Source: Collybiopsis luxurians FD-317 M1
Taxonomy: Eukaryota > Basidiomycota > Agaricomycetes > Agaricales > Omphalotaceae
Direction: 5' to 3'
Assembly (NCBI GenBank): GCA_000827265.1
Contig: KN834776.1
Coordinates: forward strand, 6,138-70,137
Length of the DNA stretch: 64,000 nucleotides
Below the pieces are notes generated by a model. The model saw only the letters and a list, made by a program, of their open reading frames with translations. It did no database searches and was not told the origin of the DNA. Shown in pieces: positions 1 to 10,300 of the stretch. Position 1 is the first letter of the stretch; each line of letters begins with the position of its first letter. Both the position numbers and the translations under genes were made by a program.

Positions 1-1
1 T

Positions 2-145
2 ATAACCATTACCCCTGCTGGAGACATCACTTCTGTCTTTGACTGGGATGTTGGGTCTATTACACTGGCTTTGCTCTCAGATCCCCTGATGGCCATCTTA
101 GTTGATTTGGTCACTGATGGGAATGGTGCACCTACAATAATCTGA
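2..145 (+). CDS. C-terminal fragment of an unidentified protein
   Basis: An open frame enters from the left edge and ends at a TGA at 143-145, giving 47 codons with balanced composition (it includes the run FDWDVGSITLALLSDPLM). I do not recognise the family. It lies just outside the array and is followed by AT-rich DNA and a foldback hairpin, so it may be the flanking single-copy gene or a piece of an older transposon. The frame is short and could be open by chance. Confidence 0.25.
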   Translation: MTITPAGDITSVFDWDVGSITLALLSDPLMAILVDLVTDGNGAPTII

Positions 146-256
146 ACACACCTGACACATACTGAAGCAGAACAAAAATATTTTCAGAAATGTTCTGAGC
201 ACTATTTCAAGGTTTATTTTCTCCCTTTTAGTTTGCAATCATTCTCAGTATATCTT

Positions 257-499
257 CCTTTATTTTATAGGTGCTTTTTGCCAAAGCTCCTTCATATCAT
301 CATGCTATCATATTGGGAAAAGACCTATGCCATCTATGGTTTGCTCTACAAGACTGGAGAGGAGGAAACCCAAAATATCCCTCTGGGTTTTCTCCTCTCC
401 AGTCTTGTAGAGCAAACCATAGATGGCATAAGTCTTTTCCCAATATGATAGCATGATGATACAAAGGAGCTTTGGCAAAAAGCACCTATAAAATAAAGG
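257..499. repeat. Long foldback hairpin, 115-base arms and 13-base loop
   Basis: Positions 257-371 and 385-499 are reverse complements with no indels and, by my alignment, four mismatches (about 96%), around a 13-base loop at 372-384. The two arms therefore encode the same 61-residue reading frame on opposite strands, which is a by-product of the palindrome and not a gene. The hairpin sits exactly where the inverted spacer copy (from 500 rightward) stops matching the other units, so it was inserted at, or formed with, the array boundary. It could be a foldback MITE or a source of hairpin RNA. No target-site duplication could be identified. Confidence 0.8.
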
Positions 500-820
500 G
501 TTTTTGGCATCTTGAAAGTAAGCTTTTGATGAGAGTCGTAAGTTGGGTAAATAGACGCCAAGAGTATTTCCGGCCCGTGACTGGTCCTTGGGCGGCTAAC
601 GTGCTCGCTTTCCGCTCTGATAAAGCTAGATTCAACATTCCGTTATAGGACCGAATCCTACAGAAAACTTAAAATATGGTTTTTTCCTCGGAGTCAAACA
701 ATACTGCAAAGCCGTTGTTTTCAATTGGCTCTAACTTTATTCTTGAAACGTGCCATGTCCTTTGATACAAAACAGGCAATTTCCTATGACAGTTTGACTG
801 AGATGCGGGTTCTAGGTTGT
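500..820 (-). repeat. Inverted copy of the NLR downstream spacer
   Basis: Read on the minus strand, this segment matches the spacer segments near 6840-7140, 38930-39240 and 51660-51960, for example the block ending in the conserved GATGCC before the hairpin. In those units it lies on the plus strand, downstream of an NLR gene. Near 810-825 the match stops and the 3' flank of the glycosyltransferase gene begins, which marks a rearrangement breakpoint at the left end of the array. No gene was seen. Confidence 0.6.
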
Positions 821-1299
821 CCACTGTCCCTATCCAGGTGCTTCAACCTTGGCTTTTATGTTGTTCAGTACTTATCCTGATACTTCGACAAAAGTCATCC
901 AGTTCAATTGAAAAATTCACATATTCTATATATACGGAGACGACGACTACAATAATCACTTAGCTTACTGTTTCTAATGTAAAATGGGAAAAGCAAAACA
1001 AACATATGCAGGGGTGCAGAGTAGGGGGAGCAGGAAATGTGCATACTATCGTACCATGTTAGGTAAGTCATCATTTCTTTCGCTCCAAAGTCCAAGTTCA
1101 AGAACGAGACCAAAAAAAGTAAAGTCCAACGAAGGCCCAAAGATAGTGTGTATCGAAAAATAATATCAGAATAAAAGAATGGACAGTGAGAAACGATAGG
1201 TCCGCGAAAGTATCACGGTTAAATTATAGTAGTACGGAATTTTAGAGTCTGCGGAATGGGAGGTAGATCCGGATGAACAAGAAGCTGAACGCGGCTGAA
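821..1299 (-). other. 3' flank of the intact glycosyltransferase gene
   Basis: This is noncoding sequence downstream of the stop codon at 1300. The same flank follows the glycosyltransferase fragments at 15210-15328 plus 21605-21955, 32883-33345, 49126-49535 and 60303-60765. Its open frame at 904-1140 is not supported, since the other copies do not preserve it. No poly(A) signal could be assigned with confidence. Confidence 0.5.
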
Positions 1300-4200
1300 T
1301 TAATACGAGAACTTCATCAACCACGGGTTCAAGGCGATCTGAGCATACAAGAAGGGGATGTCAGCTCTGCTCCATTTCTTGAGTTCCAAAAAACCACGTT
1401 TACGTACCGGTAACATCAAATGACAGCCAACGACCAAGCTGAGAGGAATTATCAACGCCCAATTCCACCCAGGAATCTGCCACTCAAAGGGCACAGCGTC
1501 CGTCGTGAAGATGACCATCATCGCAATGAGCATGAGACAGATGACGATCGAAACCTTGAAGTTTTTGATAATACGCGGTACCTCGATCCAGAACGTGGAT
1601 TTCTCGACTTCTTTTCCTGTGGAGCCCCAAGTCCTAGGAAAAATGGCAAGCGCCGTTCAGCATGGGATTGATGAGTATGAAGGGAGAGGGAAAAACGTAC
1701 ATGTCGTAAGAGAAAAGATGAGCCAGGATTGCGGTTGACAGATGGATACTCAGACCGCCAAAGAAGAACAGGCTGTTGAGAGGGCATCAGACACAACTTC
1801 TACGACGTCGTTAACGCACAGCCTGATTGGTACTCACAAGAACGGGATCCATCTCAAGTTCTCAATCGCACTGCTCCATATTGCCCGGTGGCCCAAACGA
1901 TATTCCAAAAGTGTGAAACCGAGGTTACCCAAGGCGGGGAACACGACAACACAAGCGAGGAGGATTTCAAACGAGTGCAGGTAGAATCGGTCGAGATCAG
2001 GACCGAGCCCGAGTAGGAGGTAGTTCAGCGTCGCGCCGACGGTTGCAGCGGCAATACCATCTACATGGAAGACGTGAGAATCACGGGAAACAGCACAGGA
2101 TGTCGAGGAAAAAGTCACGAACAGTACGAGAACATGTAGGCACTCATTCCTGTCAAAAATATGTTAGACATACGCCAAATAAACTGATGAACGAGGAACA
2201 TACCGATCTTGTAGTGTACGGGGGCAGCGGACTGCATAAACTCCCGAAGCTGTCTGCTGATGGGACCATGACGCCACCACTTGATGAGGGGGTTGAAGAT
2301 GATTTCGTCGCAGCCTTAAGCAAATCAGCATGAAACAAAAATGACTACATGGCTCTTTCAAACTCACCGTACGCGTATTTCTGCCATCTCGCAAGCTCGT
2401 CCACCACAGTCAAACTGACACCTTCTTTGAAACCACCTTGAGAATATGTCGCCCATCGTAACGTGTAGCCCTTGAGTAACAATCTGAGAGCAAGATCAAA
2501 GTCCTCCGAGACGTTAGCCTCGGACCAAAACTTTCTCTTCCCATCGGCCTCATCGATGAACTGTGAGAAAAGTCGTGTGTCAGATCAATCTCAAAGGGAC
2601 GATCCGTCCAATGAAAAAAACCCGTCAACTTACACTGGCGTCCTGAACGGCTTTCCATCTCAGGAAGGCATTATGTCCGACAAACGGCGCGACTTCTCCA
2701 TTGGCACATCCGTAAGAGATACACCTGCAAACAGTCGAGATGCGGCAGTTAGGAACGGAGAGTTGGCTCAGGAGAAAAGGGTACGAACTTGTTGATCCTC
2801 CTAGTAAAGTGGGTGATACCGTTCTCGAAGTAATGGTGCGCGACTTGCATGACGTCTAAAGAGGGGAATTATCAGATACGTATTTCCTCGAGCTTTCGGG
2901 TTCGAAAAGCAGCTCACCACTTTCGTGTTGAATAATTGCCACCGACTCGCCACCTTCTTCGCCCATCTCTCTCGCCGCGTCACGGAAACAATCCTCCGGC
3001 ACAACGGTATCCGCATCGATGATAAGAATGATCTCTCCCACTCTGAGACTCCGAGGATTGCCTCCCCAAGGTCTGTGATACACAACCTGTTCCGTTTCCT
3101 TGCCGGACTCCGGATCAATGACCTTCTTGACCGTTCCGGATGTCTGATAGATCTGTTCAATGGCCAATTGCAGCGCACGTTCCTCGAGAGAGTCCATGTT
3201 CTCGAATCGCTGTTGAGAAGACGACGGAGTTGACGAATCAGAAGAGCCACTTGCGGAGGTGGGGGTGGAAGAGGTAGAAGAAACGTCGGCGATGAGCTTG
3301 GCAAGCTGTTGTTCCATAGCGACACTGAGAGCTAGACCGTAATTCATGTTACTGGCTTTTTTGAACTTGCCAGCACGTTTGAATCCACCGGGAGACGAGT
3401 CGTGCTTCGGACGTGCGACCCACCCGATGTTGTGGTTGGAATAGAACTCGAGCCTGCGGCGAAAAGTGTGATAGTTAGCAACAGCGAATGGCCGGCTGAA
3501 CTCGACTGACTGACCTCTTTTGCCTATCTTCCTCTGGGATGATCTGTAACCCATCGTCGCAGATGAAGATCGAGCTCGTGCCTCCTTGACGGGCATACGT
3601 TTGCATTGCCTTCTTGATGGAAAAGACCGAAGGGGCGCTGAACGCGGCGGGAGAACGAGCGTCAGCTGCTGTGCCTATCGTCCGAACGAAAAAAAAAAAG
3701 AGAAGGCGCACTCACATTGTCAGTTCCAAACTCTCCTTGTAGACGGGACACTGAATCGTAATGTGAGGAAGTCCTCCAACCCGCACCTCCTTCTTAATCT
3801 CCCGCTCTACCTCTCCTTCCTCCCCATTCCCTTGAACAACAGCCTTCTCAACAGCTTCATTCCATTTTGCAGCTCCATCAACTTTCGCATTCGGTCTAGG
3901 ACGTTGGGCAGAGTAGTAAGCGCTGTTTTCGTGATACTGAGCGACTGGACCGAGGACGAGAGACAAGTTTCCGATAAGTTGAAGACAGAAGAACTAGTGC
4001 AAGTTTCGTTAGTGCTTCCGACTCTCATTCAATAGTTTTTTCTTTCGGACACTTACTATACTGACGGCGGCCACGATAGGAAGTACGACGACAAGTGCAA
4101 ATCGTGTGGTAACCCCATCCAAAACCCACTCCTCAATCAAGTTCGACACACCGGCTGCAGCAAAGTACGTTGCCAAAGCAGCACCACAACCGGCATAGAA

Positions 4201-5286
4201 TGGACCGAGGAGAACGAGTTGACGAGGTTCAGGACGTGATTCCGAGCCTTCCTCGATGTCAGAAGCGTCTAGAAGGGAAGATGAGAATTTGATACACGTG
4301 GATCAACCGGGAACAGTAAACCTACCTTTTTCCGACGCAGAAGGAACAGGTGACTCTAACCTCCACCACGAAAGAACGGACCAGATCCCACCCTTCTTCT
4401 TTGGGGTCTTCTTCGAAACCTGAACGGCCTTCTCCTCCTCCTTCCCTTCTAACGCACCAAAGCCAAAATTCATATTAAGGTTCGCAGCAGCACTCCGGTC
4501 GACTTCCTCCATTCCGAACGGGCCAGCTACTACAGCGGACGATGATCCATACTCCGGGAGACCTGTCGTCGAAGGGTAGGCCGATGTGACAGCAGAAAGA
4601 GCAACGTCAGGCAAGCTATTGTCGCCGTGTATCGGAGGGGAAGCCGTGGGGTCAAAGAACCCAGGCGTGTTACTTTCCCTTCTCGGTGTGGTTCTCGTCC
4701 TCCAAATATATTTGATAAGCTTCTCCTCGAGTTCACCCCAAAGCGGGATCACTTGATCGACCGAAAACGCCCAAACGACGAGGGTCCGGTCTGACCGAAT
4801 AAACGCAGCACATTGATCCCTCTCAGCATCGCCCAAAGCCTCAATATCAGGAAGAATCTGGATACGGGTGTTCAAGTCGAGGAGGATCTCCCGAGCCGAA
4901 GGCGGTACGCCAGAAACGGCGGCATGGACACTGGCATTGCGGATTTTGACAGCCGCCTCGACGTTCAAGCGACGAATACCCCTTTCGAAAGGAATAAGGT
5001 TGGGGTTTTCGTACGGAAAGCAGCGATAGGATGACGAATCGACGCGAACGCAGACTCCGGTGGAGTCCGCGTCGCCGGCAGGTTTGAACCAATTATCTTG
5101 TAGAGTCTTTTCGTAGATATTATGCAATAGTGCGTCGAATGCATCGTAGTCATTGTTGAGGATCGTAAGAGAGTGTGAGGGGGAGTTGAAGTACGAGTCA
5201 GTATCGGAGACAGAGGTCAAGTTTAAAGGAGAGGGATGCGCGGGACGGTTTTGCGCTTGCCGGTGGACCTGAGTCGAGGTAGCCAT
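1300..5286 (-). CDS. Family 2 glycosyltransferase, chitin-synthase-like, intact 13-exon copy
   Basis: I can splice a continuous 1070-residue frame from exons 5286-4326, 4268-4057, 3993-3716, 3637-3515, 3453-2918, 2855-2789, 2724-2634, 2560-2368, 2314-2123, 2060-1838, 1772-1701, 1633-1408 and 1338-1300. Exon 1 (about 320 residues) is the N-terminal domain common to fungal proteins of this group. Membrane segments follow in exons 2-3. The catalytic core has CDDG (510-513), a DAD triad (671-673) and ED (775-776), and exons 9-13 encode a hydrophobic multi-pass C-terminus. The family is a membrane-bound, processive-type glycosyltransferase linked to surface polysaccharide, but its substrate is not known from sequence. 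The start MATSTQ is kept in several decayed copies. Two introns appear to use the less common donor GTTCGT. This is the only complete copy of at least nine pieces in the window. Confidence 0.85.
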
Positions 5287-5392
5287 TGCAGAAGAAAAAA
5301 AAAGAACTGCGAAGGCGGGTAGTGATGGTCTGAAGGAAGGAACGGACGGACGGCCAACGAGCAGAAGGGCAAGGAGCCTTGGTAAACTCACG

Positions 5393-5398
5393 TATATA
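5393..5398 (-). promoter_or_regulatory. TATA-like element upstream of the glycosyltransferase
   Basis: TATATA lies about 105 bases upstream of the ATG and is preserved next to the decayed minus-strand copies near 22850, 34220 and 50430. A GTGAGT immediately downstream, with an acceptor near 5307, would allow an 85-base intron in the 5' leader, so the motif could instead lie in the transcript. Inference from position only. Confidence 0.3.
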
Positions 5399-5399
5399 A

Positions 5400-7352
5400 G
5401 ACGTACAACACTGCCATCCCTTCATGCTCATCTCGACACCTTTCAAATCTCGGAGGCAGGGAACAGTTCCTGGCCCTGGTAATAGGCCTTCTATTACCCA
5501 AAACCACCATATCCGCCGTCGCGGTAAAGGAAAAGCCCGTAACATCCGACGTGATTGACCATCTAAAGCGAATAGCACGCCAGAGTGAATAGGCTATCTC
5601 GGGCATAAATTGATATCGGTCAGCAGTTGCGTGATGAACAGAACGTTCGAGGTGCTGTCAGACCTCGAGGGGCAGGAACAAGCAAGCTGCAAACAAAGTT
5701 CAGAACTGGCATTGAGTTGACACCTAAAATGACTTGATATACCCACACAGGAGGTTCATGAGAAAAAAAAAGTCAACATATATACACGTTGATCGGGATG
5801 AGCAGTATACCGGGCACGAAGGTTCTTCTAGGAGGCACATCTGCCCATTCCAAACACGTCTGCTTTGTTCTCTCTGTCCCTGCTAGTTCAAATAGGGAAA
5901 CATCCGCAGAAAGGAGAAAGGCGCACTACGGCGATTAGCAGAGACTCCGCACCTAGGCCAAGAAGACCCTCCTCGAACTAGTACTAGTGCGAAATTCGTT
6001 ATCTTGTGGCGCCAGCGCGCTCTTCGAACAAACTGTTATGAACGTCCGCACGAGACCGATGACCGAAGGCGTGACTGTCATGTCAGTCCCAACGTCAGCA
6101 TCAATCAAAGAAGCGAAAGACAGGCAGAATAGTGATTCAAAAGACACCGTCCGAGGCACCCATCCATCTTAAGCACTGCAAATCTGCAGCAATAAAGGTC
6201 GAGATTGAGGCCGTTTGTGGGGGCATGACCTCGACAAAAAGTATAAAGGGATTAAACTTTAACTCACTATTGCCACTGGCGGATGCTTTGACGCTGTTGT
6301 ATTCTTCGGAAGAAAAGCAAGGCACTGGAATACAATTTCCCAAAGCTGTCCTTTGCGATGTATATGTGCCAGACCCTGAGCAAAGAGGAGATTGGACGAG
6401 AGAATGAAAGGGCCTGGTCAATCTTAAGGAACAGAAGGACCAGTGTTTTTACGTGGCTTCAAGGAACAAAAAATAGAACATAGACCAAAGCATAAGTCCG
6501 TTCGGCGTTTGTGCTGATGGTGGAACGGCAGAACGATATAAATGTCAATTTCACGCAGGGGCAAGACAGCTGGACAGACATACCTATATAGTCCAGCGCG
6601 ATAAGAACCACTATGTAGACCTATCGGAAGGTACCAAACGTTCTTCCGACCTACCTTTCAAGAACACATTTTGTAAATGATTTGCATATCCGAATGGTAC
6701 GCGACGGAAATTGAAAAGGCCAGTAAATCGACCAGTCGATTGTTCATTCAACCTACATTCAGTTTCAAATTGCGAGGTCCCATCGAGGAACATGAAGACT
6801 AAAACAGCACCCGCCTCTGATTCTCTCTCCAGTCAAGCTGTCGTACCATAGGAGATTGCCTGTTTTGCATCAAAGGACATGGCACGTTTCGAGAACAAAG
6901 TTTGAGCCAATTGAAAACAACGGCTTTGCGGTATTGTTCGACTCGGAGGAACACTCTAAAAAAACCATATTCTAAGTTTTCCGTAGGATTCGGTCCTGTG
7001 ACGGAATGTTGAATCTGGCTGTATCAAAGCGGAAAGTGAGCACGTTAGCCGCACCAGGACCAGTTACGGGCCGGAAATACCCTTGGCGTCTATCTACCCA
7101 ACTTACGACTCTCATCGAAAACTTACTTTCAACATGCCAAAACTTAACGCAAGTCAACCATTTTGATTCATTGATACACTCAATCTGAACTACATACAGA
7201 ACAAAGTACAAGCTATGGAAGCGTTGTAGGATTTTTAAAGAAATTTTTCATTTTATATCTGTCATTGAAATAGGGGGAAAAAAGTTGAGACGGTCCTAGG
7301 GCCTATACATTCAGACCATAGCACATTGCATTTTAATTCCATCATAGTCCTA
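5400..7352. repeat. Conserved spacer between glycosyltransferase and NLR A
   Basis: This roughly 2 kb block recurs in front of every NLR 3' end: 22742-24573, 34117-39452 (interrupted), 50327-52177 and 61262-62917. It holds open frames of 91 to 94 codons on both strands at 6132-6421, with matching frames in other units. Small indels, such as a 2-base loss in unit B at the CTCTCTCC run near 24077, change the longer frames, so coding is doubtful. A spliced minus-strand transcript is possible: splice-like GTATGT, CAG and GTGAGT sites recur. I could not assign a product. Confidence 0.55.
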
Positions 7353-10300
7353 CTACATATGAACTTTAAGGAACTGCGCAAGTTCATTGTGGCCATTCTG
7401 TTCTGCAAGAAGGAATGGGGTCTCTTGAGTATTGGTTAGAGCATCAATAGCTGCATGATATTTAACAAGAAGATGAGCAAGCTCAACATAGCCATTCTGT
7501 GCTGCAACATGCAGTGGAGTCCAATTCTTGTCAGATGGGGCATCAACGGCTGCCCCTCTGTCCAGGAGAAGGCGGGCAATCTCAACTTGGTTAGAGTCTG
7601 CTGCTAAATACAGTGGGGTCCAATTATCAATGTCCAGAGCATCAATAGCAGCCCCATTGTCCAGAAGGAGGTGGGCAACCTCAGGGTGGCCGTTGCCTGC
7701 TGCAGAATGTAGTGGGGTATGATTGACAGCTGTTACAGCATCAACAACTGCCTTCCTGTCCAGAAGAAGGCTGACAACCTCATTACGGCCATTCTCTGCT
7801 GCCAAATGCAGTGGGGTGTAATTTTCCTTTCCTCGAGCATCAACAGTTGCCTTACTGCCCAGAAGAAGGCTGACAACCTCATTATAGCCACTCCATGCTG
7901 CAAAATGCAGTGGGGTGAAATTGTCCTTTGTTTGAGCATCAACAGCTGCCTTACTGTTCAGAAGAAGGCTGACAGCCTCATTATGGCCATTCCATGCTGC
8001 TAAATGCAGTGGGGTAAAATTATCCTTTGTTTGAGCATCAACAGCTGCCTTACTGTCCAGAAGAAGGCTGACAGCCTCATTATGGCCATTCTGTGCTGCC
8101 AGATGCAGTGGGGTGAAATTGTCCTTTGTTTGAGCATCAACAGCTGCCTTATTGTTCAGAAGAAGGCTGACAGCCTCACTATGGCAATTCCATGCTGCTA
8201 AATGCAGTGGGGTCCAATTGTCCTTTGTTTGAGCATCAACAGCTGCCTTACTGTTCAGAAGAAGGCTGACAGCCTCATTATGGCCATTCTGTGCTGCAAA
8301 ATGCAGTGGGGTGAAATTTTCCTTTGTTTGAGCATCAATAGCTGCCTTACTGTCCAGAACAAGGCTGACAGCCTCATTATGACCATTCTGTGCTGCTAAA
8401 TGCAGTGGGGTGAAATTGTCCTTTGTTTGAGCATCAACAGCTGCCTTACTGTTCAAAAGAAGGCTGACAGCCTCATTATGGCCATTCTTTGCTGCCAAAT
8501 GCAGTGGGGTGAAATTGTCCTTTGTTTGAGCATCAACAGCTGTGTTACTGTTCAGAAGAAGGCTGACAGCCTCATTATGGCCATTCTTTGCTGCCAAATG
8601 CAGTGGGGTGAAATTATCCTTTGTTTGAGCATCAACAGCTGCCTTACTGTCCAGAAGAAGCCTGACAGCCTCATTATGGCCATTCTGTGCTGCCAAATGC
8701 AGTGGGGTCCAATTGTCCTTTTCTTGAGCATCAACAGCAGCCTTGCAGTCCAGAAGAAGCCTGACAACCTTATTATGGCCGTTCTGTGCTGCAAAATGCA
8801 GTGGGGTGTAATTACTCTTTGCTTGAGCATCAAGATCTGCCTTACTGTCCAGAAGAAGACCAACAATCTCAATATGGCCATTCTCTGCTGCAAAATGCAG
8901 TGGGGTGAAATTGTACTCTCCTTGAGCATCAACAGCAGCCTTGCAGTCCAGAAGAAGCCTGACAGCCTCATTATGGCCATTCTCTGCTGCCAAATGCAGT
9001 GGGGTGTAATTATCCTTTGTTTGAGCATCAACAACTGCCTTCCTGTCCAGAAGAAGGCTGACAATCTCATTATGGCCATTCTGTGCTGCAAAATGCAGTG
9101 GGGTGAAATTGTCCTTTGTTTGAGCATCAACAGCTGCCTTCCTGTCCAGAAGAAGGCTGACAACCTCATTATGGCCATTCTTTGCTGCCAAATGCAGTGG
9201 GGTCCAATTGTCCTTTCCTTGACCATCAACAGCTGCCTTATTGTCCAGTAGCAAGTGGACAACTTCTATCTGGCCTCTCTTTACTGCAGCACAGAGAGCA
9301 GGGCCATTTCTACCCCCTTCAGTATCAATCATATGAGGAGATACTGCCAACCACCTTTGTACATATGTGAGTTTCCCCAAAGCAGCAGCACAGTAAAGTG
9401 CTCGGGCATTTTTATTATAGCCAATACCATCTATCTTTATCCCGCGCCATTGGATGTGTTTTACAGACTGTGGGTCCAACAGTTCCCTCAAGGAACTCTG
9501 CAAGGCTTCATCATTTGCGAGGCCACGAGAGTCTATCACATGTGTCAACCAGAAATCAGCTGCATATTGACCTATAGGCAGTGTCAATAAATCTGCTGGA
9601 TACATGAGATTGCTGATACACAGCTTTGCCAGGGTTGTATTGGCCTTCTCTGGTTCAAGCTGGTATCCTTCCACACAATCTTTGGAAACCAGGTAATCCT
9701 GTATTGACAAGTGTGCAAATTGCACAATCCTGGATGAATCCTGCTCCTTCTGTGAATCCACAATCCGAATTAAACTGGAGCAGGTCTTGAGTAATACCTC
9801 TTCTGCACTTTGAGCACGGCAATCTGCTTGAAGTACCACATCTCCATTTTGTTTAACAACTAAGCATAAAACTTCTGCTAGTTCTTGTGGTGACAGTGGA
9901 CGCTTAGCATATGCCAAGCATTCAAAAATATGCAATGCATGAGGCTGGTTGGTCTTGGGAATACTCTCAAGGACACGCTTATATGTGTCATTGAGAGATT
10001 TAGGCAGGGTTTCCAGCACCTTACCAATATCAATCAGATGGCAATCCTGCAAGATTTGTAGTTGTTGGTTAGCCAGGAGAAACCTAAAAAGATCATCACA
10101 GGTGAACAAGTGAGAGGAGCAAGTTATCCTTACATGCCATCAGCCTTTGAAATCAATGATGCCTGAGCCATCTTCTTTAATGCCATAGGCCAGCCTTCTG
10201 TCATTGATATATTTTCTGAAATGTAATGGTGAATATCGTGGGTATGATCCTCCATTATATCTATGTTGATCTCCTTTAAAACAGGCTCTCTTATGTTATC

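Noticed and set aside
271..485. Two matching 61-codon frames on opposite strands
   Set aside because: They are created by the palindrome; each arm encodes the same peptide in its own direction.
7500..9250. Regular 99-base repeats resembling a CRISPR or satellite array
   Set aside because: The period is exactly 33 codons and the repeats translate to ankyrin motifs in one frame. There is no repeat/spacer alternation, and the genome is eukaryotic.
8400..9251. Long plus-strand open frames opposite the ankyrin exons (also 25525-26871, 39429-40394, 42293-43438, 53235-54500)
   Set aside because: They repeat with the same 99-base period as the ankyrin repeats and have no start context or introns of their own. 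The codon pattern of the repeats happens to leave the antisense frame free of stops.
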